Assembly (NCBI RefSeq): GCF_021531715.1
Contig: NZ_JAFBIT010000001.1
Location: forward strand, 124,001 to 188,000
DNA length: 64,000 nt
Direction of reading: 5' to 3'
Source: Anaeromassilibacillus senegalensis
Lineage (GTDB): Bacteria > Bacillota > Clostridia > Oscillospirales > Acutalibacteraceae
Shown: positions 30,961 through 39,906 of the stretch, one piece after another
Position numbering within the stretch: position 1 is the first letter of the stretch
How the letters are laid out: each line of letters opens with the position of its first letter
Notes under the pieces: model-generated
Databases searched by the model: none
The model's input: the letters and a program-made list of their open reading frames with translations, nothing else
Told to the model about the DNA's origin: nothing
Program-made: the position numbers and the translations under genes

Positions 30961-31860
30961 ATGCAGTATCTTTGCAGCCTGACGACGCTGCCGCACGTCA
31001 GCTTTATGAATTATTTCAGCCCCAAGGGCGAATGGATGCACTTTCGGCGGCGCAACGTCGAGTACATCATGTATTACATCGCCGAAGGCGAGATGTATAT
31101 TCAGGAGGACGGCACGGAGTATGTCTTAAAGCCCGGCGACGTCTTTTTCCTGCAGCCGTATCTGGAGCACGTCGGCACGCGCCCGGCCAAGTGCGCGTAT
31201 TATTTCGCGCACTTCAGCAATCTGTCTCTGCTGCCGTTCGACTACGGCGAGGGCACGGCGCTCGAGATTGCCGACCATGAAATCGCCGAGGACACGGTGG
31301 ACGGCGTGTTCGATTTCGAGCACTGTATGCTGCCCAAGCAGATCCGTGTGCGCGACAAGGCGGTTCGCGCGCAGATCACGGCGCTGTTTGAGGAGGGCAT
31401 TGAAAAGGGGCGCTCCGGCGCGAAGAATTTCCGTGTATTCTGGGCTTGCAAGCTGCTCGAGATTCTGACGATGCTCGCGCAGACCGGTCTGGACGCGAAA
31501 GCCGAAGCCATCAGCAGCGCGCTGCCGCCGCGCACGACGGGGAAGATCAACGAGCTGTGCGCGTATCTCGATACGCACTACGCTGAGAAGATCACGGGCA
31601 GTTCCATCGAGGCGGAGATGGGGATGAATTTTGACTACCTGAACCGCACGTTTCGGCGCGTCACCGGTAAGACCGTGTTCCAATATCTCAACCGCGTGCG
31701 CATCAACCGCGTCAAGGAGCTGCTCAAAACGACGGATATGAAGCTCGCGGAGATCGCCGCGCTGACCGGCTTTTCCGACGAGTTTTACCTCAGCCGCCAG
31801 TTCAAAAAGGCGACCGGCGTAGCGCCGATCCTATACGCGCGCGGACAGATGAAGAACTAA
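30961..31860 (+). CDS. AraC-family transcriptional regulator
   Basis: A 299-aa regulator with an N-terminal cupin-like sensor (~15-120; PGDVFFLQPYLEHVG) and a C-terminal double helix-turn-helix (~200-295; AEMGMNFDYLNRTFRRVTGK, LAEIAALTGFSDEFYLSRQF). Proteins of this kind usually sense sugars or related ligands and activate carbohydrate genes. Start ATG 30961 behind AGGAGGCG. Its targets are not evident; the preceding small gene is in the same direction. Confidence 0.93.
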   Translation: MQYLCSLTTLPHVSFMNYFSPKGEWMHFRRRNVEYIMYYIAEGEMYIQEDGTEYVLKPGDVFFLQPYLEHVGTRPAKCAYYFAHFSNLSLLPFDYGEGTALEIADHEIAEDTVDGVFDFEHCMLPKQIRVRDKAVRAQITALFEEGIEKGRSGAKNFRVFWACKLLEILTMLAQTGLDAKAEAISSALPPRTTGKINELCAYLDTHYAEKITGSSIEAEMGMNFDYLNRTFRRVTGKTVFQYLNRVRINRVKELLKTTDMKLAEIAALTGFSDEFYLSRQFKKATGVAPILYARGQMKN

Positions 31861-31899
31861 AAAAGCCTTGCTTTCCTTTTGTCGGAGAGCAAGGCTTTT
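31861..31899. terminator. Bidirectional terminator
   Basis: 12-bp stem AAAAGCCTTGCT (31861-31872) / AGCAAGGCTTTT (31888-31899), with extra pairing inside. It separates the convergent araC-type gene and the minus gene at 31912. Confidence 0.9.
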
Positions 31900-31911
31900 G
31901 CGCGTTTTGTG

Positions 31912-32472
31912 TTATTTTTCCGCTCTCGCCATGCGAAAGCGGGCGATGGGGATGTTGATAAGGTACGTCAGCCCGGCGGCGATCATGCAGATTGCGGCGG
32001 CGTTCAGCACGATAAGGATCGCGCCGGAGAGAACCAGCCAGATTACAGAGCCGAACGTCGCGAGGGACAGCGTGGGGGATACGTCGTAGAGCGCGAAATA
32101 GGAGATGACCTGTGTGGCGGTCAAAGCCGTCAGAGAGAGTACAAAGGAAAGGCGCATCGTGCCGCGGCAGAAAAACCAGCGCGGAATGGCGAGCGCGGGA
32201 AACGCCAGGAGAAAGGCTGCGCCGAAGCCCATGACCGTGATGTAGTTTTTCCACGTGAGCGGGTCATAGTCGTTTGGATGCAGCGCCACGCTGCGATAAA
32301 ACTGGAGCTGCATGGCGAGCATCATCAGGAAGACAACGCAGCCGATCGCGCCGGTGAAGATGAAAATACCGCGCCAGATATCGCCGATCGGGTGAAAAAA
32401 GCTCTCCTTGAGGTGCGGCTTGCCGTCCCGGTCGATTTTATATGTACCGTAGAACGCTTCTTCACGCGTCAT
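31912..32472 (-). CDS. Hypothetical four-helix membrane protein
   Basis: A 186-aa protein with a soluble N-terminal stretch (~1-32) and four hydrophobic segments (~33-55, 78-100, 110-132, 142-170), ending in a short basic tail. No family recognised. It lies 21 bp downstream of the CBS-domain protein gene on the same strand, so the two are probably co-transcribed. Confidence 0.6.
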   Translation of the reverse strand: MTREEAFYGTYKIDRDGKPHLKESFFHPIGDIWRGIFIFTGAIGCVVFLMMLAMQLQFYRSVALHPNDYDPLTWKNYITVMGFGAAFLLAFPALAIPRWFFCRGTMRLSFVLSLTALTATQVISYFALYDVSPTLSLATFGSVIWLVLSGAILIVLNAAAICMIAAGLTYLINIPIARFRMARAEK

Positions 32473-32493
32473 GCTTCAGCACCGTCCTTTGCT

Positions 32494-33900
32494 TCAGTCT
32501 TCATGCTCTTTGTCGTCATTGTCCGTCTCGGGCACTTCGCCCTTGACGATCAGCAAGCGCGCAAGGCGCTGATCCTCCACAGCGAGCACGGTGATCGTCA
32601 GGTTTTTGACCTGCACACACGGGTGCTCGTCCTCTTTCGGAATGCGGCCGAGCAGGTCGGTCACAAGCCCTGCGATCGTATCGTAATCGCCCTCGGGCAG
32701 CTCCACGCCGGTCAGGTCGGAGATCTCATCGATGGAGGTTGTGCCGTCCACGGTGAATTCGTTTTCACTCACGCGGAAGATTTCCTCCTCCTCGTTGTCG
32801 TATTCATCCTGAATGTTGCCGAGGATGGATTCGATCAGGTCTTCAAGCGTAATCAAACCGGCCGTGCCGCCGTATTCGTCGACGATGACGGCGATCTGAA
32901 GGCGGCGCTCCTTGAGCTCCTTGAAGAGCTGGCTGCACTTCTTTGTTTCGGGGATGAAGTACGCCGGACGCAGCATATCGCGCAGGTGGATGAACTCCGG
33001 AATGGGCTTATCGATATAGGGCAGAAAATCCTTGACATAGCAGATACCGACGATCGTATCGATATCCTCGCGGTATACCGGCAGACGGGAGAAGCCCTCC
33101 TCTACCGCTACGGCGGCGACGTCCGTGATTGAGGAATCCTCGCTGACCGCGCAGATATCGGTGCGGTGCGTCATGACCTCGCTGACTGTCGTGTCGTTGA
33201 AATCGAGGATGTTCGTGATCATGTCAAGCTCATTTTCCTCAATGACGCCTTTTTCCTCGCCCTCGCCAACCATGTGGAGGATTTCTTCCTCGGTCACCGT
33301 TTCGCCGAGCGCCTTCGGGTCGTTGCCGAGCAGGCGCATCACGCCGTCGGAAATGAGGTCGCAGAGCTTCATAAACGGGCGCATCGAGCCGCTCAGCGCG
33401 CGGATCATTCCCACCAGCTTATAGCTGCTGCGCATGCTGCGCGCGGCCTTGTGCGCGACGAATTTCTTCGGGACAAAATCTGAAGCGGTCAGAAACAGCG
33501 CCGCACAGAGCAGTGTACTGAGCACGATGGAGAGCGCTGCGGCAAAAAGCGGCGCCAGCCCCGTGCTGAGCAGGGCGTTGTCGAGCAGCGGTGAAAAGCC
33601 GACCACGGAAACGCCGATGGCGAAGAAACCCATCAGCATCATACCGAACTGCAGTGGCGAGGCGAAGCTCTCGTTCGCATCGAGATACGCGAGAAATTTT
33701 TTCGCGCGGCGGCTGCCGTTTTCGGCGTCCTTTTTGACGCGTGACTCGTTCGCGGAGTCCACGGCGGATTCGCACATGGCGAAGAGCGCGCCGAGTACAA
33801 AAAACAGGACGAGCAGCGCAATGGCCGCGGGCAGCGGGAGAATGGACGAAGCGGGCGTTATAGTGCCGTAAGGGTCGTCGTTCATAGTTTTAATCTGCAT
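32494..33900 (-). CDS. CNNM/HlyC-CorC family membrane protein with CBS pair
   Basis: A 468-aa protein. A DUF21/CNNM membrane domain (~20-190; four helices, CESAVDSANESRVKK) is followed by two CBS domains (~215-340; VMTHRTDICAVSE, FSRLPVYREDIDTIVG, VDEYGGTAGLITLEDLIE) and a C-terminal CorC_HlyC domain (~370-450). The family is linked to divalent-cation (Mg/Co) efflux, not to hemolysis. The start is taken at ATG 33900 next to AAAGGAAAGG; ATG 33885 is an alternative. Confidence 0.88.
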   Translation of the reverse strand: MQIKTMNDDPYGTITPASSILPLPAAIALLVLFFVLGALFAMCESAVDSANESRVKKDAENGSRRAKKFLAYLDANESFASPLQFGMMLMGFFAIGVSVVGFSPLLDNALLSTGLAPLFAAALSIVLSTLLCAALFLTASDFVPKKFVAHKAARSMRSSYKLVGMIRALSGSMRPFMKLCDLISDGVMRLLGNDPKALGETVTEEEILHMVGEGEEKGVIEENELDMITNILDFNDTTVSEVMTHRTDICAVSEDSSITDVAAVAVEEGFSRLPVYREDIDTIVGICYVKDFLPYIDKPIPEFIHLRDMLRPAYFIPETKKCSQLFKELKERRLQIAVIVDEYGGTAGLITLEDLIESILGNIQDEYDNEEEEIFRVSENEFTVDGTTSIDEISDLTGVELPEGDYDTIAGLVTDLLGRIPKEDEHPCVQVKNLTITVLAVEDQRLARLLIVKGEVPETDNDDKEHED

Positions 33901-34043
33901 CCTTTCCTTTTTGAACAAAAAATATATACACTGGAATTTTACCGCAAATTCAGCCTGTTGTCAATGTTTTGCCGATGTTCCCGGCGGCGGGGAACGGGAT
34001 TCCGGATTTTCGGGCATAAATTTAAAAATTCATCGTTTTTTCC

Positions 34044-34072
34044 TTTACATGCGGCTGAAAAAATGATAAACT
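34044..34072 (+). promoter_or_regulatory. Probable promoter of nifJ
   Basis: -35 TTTACA (34044-34049), 17-bp spacer, -10 TAAACT (34067-34072). A leader hairpin GGCAAGA (34123-34129) / TCTTGCC (34146-34152) follows before the RBS AAAGGAGG. Confidence 0.6.
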
Positions 34073-34195
34073 TTGTATGTACGGCAGTATGGGCATTTCT
34101 GCGCCTGCTCTGCAAACGGCAGGGCAAGACGGTGCGGCGGGTGCATCTTGCCGTCAGCACATTCATTGATAATCCTTAAAGGAGGAATTAGTTAA

Positions 34196-37100
34196 ATGGC
34201 AAGAAAAATGAAAACCATGGATGGTAACAACGCTGCCGCGCATGTTTCCTATGCGTTTACAGACGTTGCCGCTATCTATCCGATCACGCCGTCTTCCGTT
34301 ATGGCTGATGAGACCGATAAGTACGCTGCTGCCGGCAGAAAGAACCTTTTCGGCCGCGAAGTCCGCGTAACGGAGATGCAGTCCGAGGCCGGCGCCGCAG
34401 GTGCTGTCCACGGCTCCCTCGCAGCCGGCGCGCTCACGACGACTTATACGGCTTCTCAGGGCCTTCTCCTGATGATCCCGAACATGTATAAGATGGCCGG
34501 CGAGCTGCTCCCGAGCGTTATCCATGTTTCCGCCCGCTGCGTCGCTTCCCATGCGCTGAACATTTTCGGCGACCATTCCGACGTTTATGCATGCCGTCAG
34601 ACCGGCTATGCGATGCTGTGCTCCAACAGCCCGCAGGAGGTCATGGATCTCGGCGCTGTTGCGCATCTCGCCGCAATCAAGGGCAAGGTTCCGTTCCTCC
34701 ATTTCTTCGACGGTTTCCGTACCTCCCATGAGATCCAGAAGATCGAGGTTTGGGACTACGAGGATCTCGGCGAAATGCTCGACTGGGACGCTGTCAATGC
34801 GTTCAGAAGAAACGCTCTGAATCCGGAGCATCCGGTTCTCCGCGGCCAGGCGCAGAACGGCGATATCTTCTTCCAGGCGCGTGAGGCCTGCAACAAGTAC
34901 TACGATGCGATCCCGGAGACCGTCGTCGAGTACATGGATAAGGTCAATGCGAAGATTGGCACAAACTACAAGCCGTTCAACTACTATGGCGCACCGGACG
35001 CTGAGAAGGTCATCATCGCGATGGGCTCTGTCTGCGAGACCATCGAGGAAGTCATCGACTACATGATGGCAGCCGGCGAGAAGGTCGGCCTTGTCAAGGT
35101 TCACCTGTACAGACCGTTTGTTGCGAAGTATCTGCTCGACGTGCTTCCGGAGACCGTCAAGACGATTTCCGTGCTCGACAGAACGAAGGAGCCGGGCTCC
35201 ATCGGCGAGCCGCTGTACCTCGACGTCCTCGCAGCAATCAACGGCACGCAGTTCGGCTGCGCGAAGGTGCTCACAGGCCGCTACGGCCTTGGCTCCAAGG
35301 ATACGAAGCCGGCTGATATCATCGCGGTTTACCGCAACATGGAGAAGGGCGACGACGCGAAGAAGAAGTTCACGATCGGCATCGTCGACGACGTCACGCA
35401 TCTCTCCCTCGACGCGACCGAGCATCCGGATACCGCTCCGGCAGGCACAAAGTCCTGCAAGTTCTGGGGCCTTGGTTCCGATGGTACCGTCGGTGCAAAC
35501 AAGAACTCCATCAAGATCATCGGCGACCACACCGATATGTACGCACAGGGCTATTTCGACTACGACTCCAAGAAGTCCGGCGGTCTGACAATGTCCCACC
35601 TGCGTTTCGGCCACACGCCGATCAAGTCCACCTACTACATCTCTCAGGCTGACTTCGTCGCATGTCATAACCCGGCTTACCTCGGTACATACGACATGGT
35701 TCAGGATCTGAAGAAGGGCGGCAGCTTCCTGCTGAACTGCCAGTGGACGCCGGAAGAGCTCGACGAGAAGCTCCCGGGCAAGGTCAAGAAGTATATTGCC
35801 GACAACGACATCAACCTCTACACGATCGACGGCTTCAAGATCGGTAAGGAAATCGGCCTCGGCACGAGAATCAACACCGTTCTCCAGTCTGCATTCTTCT
35901 CCATCGCGAAGATCATTCCGGAAGAGGATGCTATCAAATACATGAAGGACGCGGCTACGAAGTCCTACTCCAAGAAGGGCGAAGCCATCGTCAAGATGAA
36001 CCACGACGCGATCGACCGCGGCGCTACGGGCTATGTCAAGGTTGAGGTTCCGGCATCCTGGAAGGACGCTGTGGACGATTCCGTCAAGCACGTCGCGACC
36101 GGCGACCGTCCGGAGCTCGTCGACTATGTCAACAACGTCGTCATCCCGGTCAACACCTTCCACGGCAAGGATCTGCCGGTTTCCACCTTCGAGAAGTATG
36201 CGGACGGCACCTCCCCGCAGGGCACCGCGGCTTACGAGAAGCGCGGCGTTGCAGTTGACGTTCCGACATGGAATCCCGCAAACTGCATCCAGTGTAACTT
36301 CTGCTCCATGGTTTGCCCGCACGCGGTTATCCGTCCGGTCCCGATGACCGACGAAGAGCTTGCAGCAGCGCCGGCAGCCGTTAAGAGCAAGCCGATGACC
36401 GGTATGCCGGGCATGAACTTCGTCATGACGATCTCCACGCTCGACTGCACAGGCTGCGGCTCCTGCGTCAACGTCTGCCCGGGCATGAAGGGCAACAAGG
36501 CGCTCGCTATGTCCCCGATCGACAACGAGCGTGCAGGTCAGGAAGTCTTCGACTACGGCGTCAAGCTCGATCCGAAGCCGGAAGTCATGGCTAAGTTTAA
36601 GGATACAACTGTCAAGGGCAGCCAGTTCAAGCAGCCGCTCCTTGAGTTCTCCGGCGCGTGCGGCGGCTGCGGTGAAACACCGTATGCAAAGCTCGTCACA
36701 CAGCTCTTCGGCGACAAGATGTACATCGCGAACGCGACAGGCTGCTCCTCCATCTGGGGCGGTTCCGCACCGGCTACACCGTACACCGTCAACAAGAAGG
36801 GTCACGGCCCGGCATGGCAGAACTCTCTGTTCGAGGACAACGCAGAGTTCGGTCTCGGCATGACGCTCGCACAGAACGCGATCCGCGGCCGTCTCGCACA
36901 GCTCACAGAGGAGCTCATCGCGATCGATTACTGCACAGCAGAGCTGAAGGAAGCGGGCAAGAAGTGGCTTGAGACCATGGATGACCGCGCAGCCAACGGC
37001 CCGGCGGCTGAGGCTTACATTGCGGCTCTCGAGGATGGCATCGACGTCGACCTCACCGGCACGCAGTGGGAGGCAGAGTGGCTGGCAAACGGCAAGGTCT

Positions 37101-37807
37101 GCACCTGCGAGGCTTGCACAAAGGCTCGTGCAATTCTGAAGGATAAGGATTATCTCGCGAAGAAGTCCATGTGGATCTTCGGCGGCGACGGCTGGGCATA
37201 CGACATCGGCTTCGGCGGCGTTGACCATGCGCTGGCTTCCGGCGAGGACATCAACATCCTCGTATTCGATACAGAGGTCTACTCCAACACAGGCGGACAG
37301 GCTTCCAAGTCTACGCCGGTCGGCTCCGTCGCACAGTTCGCGGCTGCCGGTAAGGCCGTGAAGAAGAAGGATCTGGCTTCCATCATGATGAGCTACGGCT
37401 ATGTCTACGTTGCACAGGTTGCTATGGGCGCAGACATGAACCAGTGCCTCAAGGCGTTCCACGAGGCAGAGAGCTATCATGGCCCGTCCATCGTCATCGC
37501 CTACGCACCGTGCATCAACCACGGCATCAAGGGCGGCATGGGCATCTCCATGACCGAGGAGAAGAAGGCTGTTGCGGCCGGTTACTGGCACAACTTCCGC
37601 TTCGACCCGCGCCGTGCGGACAACGGTGAGAATCCGTTCCAGCTCGACAGCAAGGCGCCGAGCGCATCCTACCGTGACTTCATCATGGGCGAGGTTCGTT
37701 ACAACAGCCTGACCCGTGCGTTCCCGAAGAGAGCGGAAGAGCTCTTCGCGAAGGCTGAGAAGTTTGCGGCTGAGAAGTACGAGAAGTTCTCCAAGATGGC
37801 GGAGTAA
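34196..37807 (+). CDS. nifJ: Pyruvate:ferredoxin (flavodoxin) oxidoreductase
   Basis: A 1,203-aa single-chain PFOR of full family length. It splits pyruvate with CoA into acetyl-CoA and CO2 and reduces ferredoxin, the central step of anaerobic fermentation. The N-terminal pyrophosphate domain has YPITPSSVMAD. Two 4Fe-4S motifs are CIQCNFCSMVCPHA and CTGCGSCVNVCPG. A third cluster region is ACGGCGETPYAKL with a later Cys. The thiamine diphosphate domain is GGDGWAYDIGFGG and SNTGGQASKSTP. Strong codon bias and RBS AAAGGAGG indicate very high expression. Confidence 0.98.
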   Translation: MARKMKTMDGNNAAAHVSYAFTDVAAIYPITPSSVMADETDKYAAAGRKNLFGREVRVTEMQSEAGAAGAVHGSLAAGALTTTYTASQGLLLMIPNMYKMAGELLPSVIHVSARCVASHALNIFGDHSDVYACRQTGYAMLCSNSPQEVMDLGAVAHLAAIKGKVPFLHFFDGFRTSHEIQKIEVWDYEDLGEMLDWDAVNAFRRNALNPEHPVLRGQAQNGDIFFQAREACNKYYDAIPETVVEYMDKVNAKIGTNYKPFNYYGAPDAEKVIIAMGSVCETIEEVIDYMMAAGEKVGLVKVHLYRPFVAKYLLDVLPETVKTISVLDRTKEPGSIGEPLYLDVLAAINGTQFGCAKVLTGRYGLGSKDTKPADIIAVYRNMEKGDDAKKKFTIGIVDDVTHLSLDATEHPDTAPAGTKSCKFWGLGSDGTVGANKNSIKIIGDHTDMYAQGYFDYDSKKSGGLTMSHLRFGHTPIKSTYYISQADFVACHNPAYLGTYDMVQDLKKGGSFLLNCQWTPEELDEKLPGKVKKYIADNDINLYTIDGFKIGKEIGLGTRINTVLQSAFFSIAKIIPEEDAIKYMKDAATKSYSKKGEAIVKMNHDAIDRGATGYVKVEVPASWKDAVDDSVKHVATGDRPELVDYVNNVVIPVNTFHGKDLPVSTFEKYADGTSPQGTAAYEKRGVAVDVPTWNPANCIQCNFCSMVCPHAVIRPVPMTDEELAAAPAAVKSKPMTGMPGMNFVMTISTLDCTGCGSCVNVCPGMKGNKALAMSPIDNERAGQEVFDYGVKLDPKPEVMAKFKDTTVKGSQFKQPLLEFSGACGGCGETPYAKLVTQLFGDKMYIANATGCSSIWGGSAPATPYTVNKKGHGPAWQNSLFEDNAEFGLGMTLAQNAIRGRLAQLTEELIAIDYCTAELKEAGKKWLETMDDRAANGPAAEAYIAALEDGIDVDLTGTQWEAEWLANGKVCTCEACTKARAILKDKDYLAKKSMWIFGGDGWAYDIGFGGVDHALASGEDINILVFDTEVYSNTGGQASKSTPVGSVAQFAAAGKAVKKKDLASIMMSYGYVYVAQVAMGADMNQCLKAFHEAESYHGPSIVIAYAPCINHGIKGGMGISMTEEKKAVAAGYWHNFRFDPRRADNGENPFQLDSKAPSASYRDFIMGEVRYNSLTRAFPKRAEELFAKAEKFAAEKYEKFSKMAE

Positions 37808-37834
37808 TCGCACTTTCCGATAAGTTCATACAGC

Positions 37835-37872
37835 AGAACCCCGCTCACAGCGATGTGGGCGGGGTTCTTTGC
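37835..37872 (+). terminator. Terminator after nifJ
   Basis: 14-bp stem AGAACCCCGCTCAC (37835-37848) / GTGGGCGGGGTTCT (37855-37868) with one T-G pair, then TT. Confidence 0.9.
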
Positions 37873-37913
37873 ACTCTGCGGGCGTACAATTGCGTGAAAA
37901 GACAGAATTTATC

Positions 37914-37942
37914 TGGACAATTATGCTTTACCGCGCTATAAT
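37914..37942 (+). promoter_or_regulatory. Promoter of coiled-coil protein/signal peptidase operon
   Basis: -35 TGGACA (37914-37919), 17-bp spacer, -10 TATAAT (37937-37942). Shares CGCGCTATAATGA with the promoter at 55291. Confidence 0.85.
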
Positions 37943-37973
37943 GATTTTATAAGGCGGATCGGAGGCTCGGATC

Positions 37974-38477
37974 ATGACAGACAGTGAATTGAAAAAGCTC
38001 AGGCGGGTTGATCTGCTTGAAATGTTGATTGCGCAGAGCCGGGAAAACGAGGCGCTCCGCGCCAAATTGGAGCAGGCCGAGGAGCAGCTTCAGAGCCGCG
38101 AGATCACGCTGGACAAGGCGGGCTCCATCGCGGAGGCTGCGCTGCAGCTCAACGGCATTTTTGAGGCGGCCGAACAGGCCGGCGCGCAGTATCTGGAGAA
38201 TATTGCGCGGCTGAGCGGCGAGCAGGCGGCAGTCTGTGAGCGGATGGAGCAGAAAAGCCGGGAAAAGGCGGCTGCCATGCTGCAGGAAGCGGAGGAAAAA
38301 TGCCGGTCGATGGAGCAGGAGACGCAGGAAAAATGCGCGCAGATGCTTGCGAATGCGGAGCGGGAATCGCAGGCCTACTGGACGGCGCTTTCCGGAAAGT
38401 TGGAGGCGTTCTGTGCGGCGCATGAGGCGCTTCAGGCACTTCTGCCGACGCTGAAAGATAAGATCACGGCGGGATGA
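37974..38477 (+). CDS. Coiled-coil protein upstream of signal peptidase
   Basis: A 167-aa Glu/Ala/Gln-rich protein that is almost all coiled coil (~20-140; AEEQLQSREITLDKAG, EEKCRSMEQETQEKCAQMLA), beginning MTDSELKKLRRVDLLEMLI. Similar Clostridia proteins of unknown function often stand before a signal peptidase gene. It has no membrane segment or signal. Strong promoter and RBS CGGAGG. The role is unknown. Confidence 0.7.
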   Translation: MTDSELKKLRRVDLLEMLIAQSRENEALRAKLEQAEEQLQSREITLDKAGSIAEAALQLNGIFEAAEQAGAQYLENIARLSGEQAAVCERMEQKSREKAAAMLQEAEEKCRSMEQETQEKCAQMLANAERESQAYWTALSGKLEAFCAAHEALQALLPTLKDKITAG

Positions 38478-38525
38478 GGACGTTTTACAGGAAGGAATGG
38501 GATCGCAGGCGTGAAATAGAGGGTT

Positions 38526-39095
38526 GTGCCGCCGGTTCCGCCCATCGAGCAGCTGGAAGCGGAGCTGAAAAGGGAAAGGTATAAGCACCGCTACGGTACC
38601 GTATTGCGCAGTACGATTTACACGCTGATCACGGTTGCCGCTGTTGCGGTGCTGGTGGCGACGCTGCTGCTGCCGGTGCTGCAGATTTACGGCAATTCGA
38701 TGTCGCCCACGCTGACGGACGGAGACATTGTGCTTTCGCTCAAGGGCTCGGATTTTAAGACAGGCGATATCATCGCGTTTTATTACAACAACAAGATCCT
38801 CGTCAAACGGGTGATTGCCGGCCCGGGCGACTGGGTAGATATTGAAGCGGACGGCACGGTTTTTGTCAACGGTGAGGCGCTTGACGAGCCGTATCTTGTG
38901 GAAAAAGCGTTCGGCGACTGTAATATCGAGCTGCCCTATCAGGTACCGGAATCGCGTGTGTTCGTCATGGGCGATCACCGCAGCGTATCGGTCGATTCAC
39001 GCAGCACGGCGGTCGGCTGTGTCGTGCAGGAGCAGATTGTCGGCAAGCTGGTCTTGCGGCTTTGGCCGCCGGAATCGATCAGTCCGATGAATTAG
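38526..39095 (+). CDS. lepB: Signal peptidase I
   Basis: A 189-aa membrane-anchored type I signal peptidase that removes signal peptides from exported proteins. There is one N-terminal helix (~27-52), the catalytic Ser in YGNSMSPTLTDGD (~58) and the catalytic Lys in KILVKRVIAGPGD (~98), then the GDHRSVSVDSR box. The GTG start at 38526 follows a GAGGG sequence; no better start is seen. It is co-transcribed with the coiled-coil gene. Confidence 0.92.
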   Translation: MPPVPPIEQLEAELKRERYKHRYGTVLRSTIYTLITVAAVAVLVATLLLPVLQIYGNSMSPTLTDGDIVLSLKGSDFKTGDIIAFYYNNKILVKRVIAGPGDWVDIEADGTVFVNGEALDEPYLVEKAFGDCNIELPYQVPESRVFVMGDHRSVSVDSRSTAVGCVVQEQIVGKLVLRLWPPESISPMN

Positions 39096-39115
39096 CGTGG
39101 AAACTGTTTTCATAA

Positions 39116-39144
39116 TTGACAGGCACTGGGCCATGAGATAGAAT
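39116..39144 (+). promoter_or_regulatory. Promoter in front of the GH4 remnant
   Basis: -35 TTGACA (39116-39121), 17-bp spacer, -10 TAGAAT (39139-39144). A fully plausible promoter left in front of a broken gene. Confidence 0.8.
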
Positions 39145-39203
39145 ACGGATGAGCCAATCGGAAGGGCGATCTGTTTTTTCAATATTTGTTGGGAGGCACC
39201 ATC

Positions 39204-39777
39204 ATGGAGATCAAACGGATCAGAGGGTATGAATCACTTCCAGTGGGTGCTTTCCGTCCGCGGCGAGTACCAGGCTTACGGCTATGAGGCTGGTGAGCAC
39301 GGCTACGACTTCGACTGGGACGCGCAGGACAGAGTGCGCATGAAGAAGGAGATTGCCGCGCTGATCTCGGGCGAAAAGAACATCGACGAATGGCTTGTGC
39401 CTTCGGGCGAGCAGGCCATCAAGGTCGTCACGAGCATCTTCTTCAACGAGCGCAGACACATTCCCTCTGCTATCGTCTACAACGACGGCGCCATTTCCCA
39501 GCTCCCCGACGATATCGCGGTGGAGATCCCCGTCATGGTGGATGGCGACGGCGTGCACAAGCAGGTCGTGCGCGATATGCCGGCAGGCATCGTCGGCCTT
39601 CTGAACCAGCAGGTTTCCGCGCAGAGACTGTCCGTTCTGGCAGCCGCGGAGGGCTCGGCAGAGATCGCGCTGCAGGCGCTGCTGTGCGACCCGACGATCA
39701 ACAGCACCAAGGCTGCAGTCGGTATCCGGGACGAGCTGTTTGAGATCAACCGCCCGTATATCCGCAAGTGCAAGTAA
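39204..39777 (+). pseudogene. Remnant of GH4-family glycosidase (alpha-galactosidase/alpha-galacturonidase type)
   Basis: ATG 39204 with RBS GGGAGG opens only eight codons (MEIKRIRG) before the reading shifts. From 39229 a second frame encodes the C-terminal ~180 residues of a GH4 enzyme: MNHFQWVLSV (the GlNHf-w motif), VYNDGAISQLPDDIAVEIP, VGLLNQQVSAQRLSVLAA and LLCDPTIN. The NAD-binding N-terminal half (about 250 or more residues) and the metal-site Cys region are absent. The likely history is an internal deletion with frame change. An alternative is a short protein from 39229, but it would lack NAD and most active-site residues. A terminator follows. Confidence 0.75.
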
Positions 39778-39793
39778 TTTTACCGAAAATCTA

Positions 39794-39843
39794 AGAGGGA
39801 CGGAGAACCGTTTGACCGGTTTTCCGTCCCTCTGTTTCTTTTT
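39794..39843 (+). terminator. Terminator after the GH4 remnant
   Basis: AGAGGGACGGA (39794-39804) / TCCGTCCCTCT (39823-39833) with inner AACCG/CGGTT pairing, then GTTTCTTTTTT. Confidence 0.95.
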
Positions 39844-39850
39844 TGTAATA

Positions 39851-39879
39851 GCATGAAGCCCGCGGACTTTGCATAGAAT
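39851..39879 (+). promoter_or_regulatory. Possible sigma-E-type promoter of spoIIID
   Basis: CATAGAAT (39872-39879) resembles the sigma-E -10, with GCATGAA (39851-39857) 14 bp upstream as a weak -35. This would fit mother-cell expression of spoIIID. No sigma-A promoter was seen. Confidence 0.4.
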
Positions 39880-39906
39880 GAAACACATCAAAGGTGAGGG
39901 TGTGTT

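Noticed and set aside
32494-33900. Hemolysin function for the CBS-domain protein
   Set aside because: The HlyC/CorC label is historical; the DUF21-CBS-CorC_HlyC layout points to cation transport, not a toxin.
34163-37813. 1,216-codon minus-strand frame opposite nifJ
   Set aside because: A shadow produced by the strong codon bias of nifJ (few stops on the reverse strand); no family, no RBS, Arg/Leu/Val/Asp-rich.
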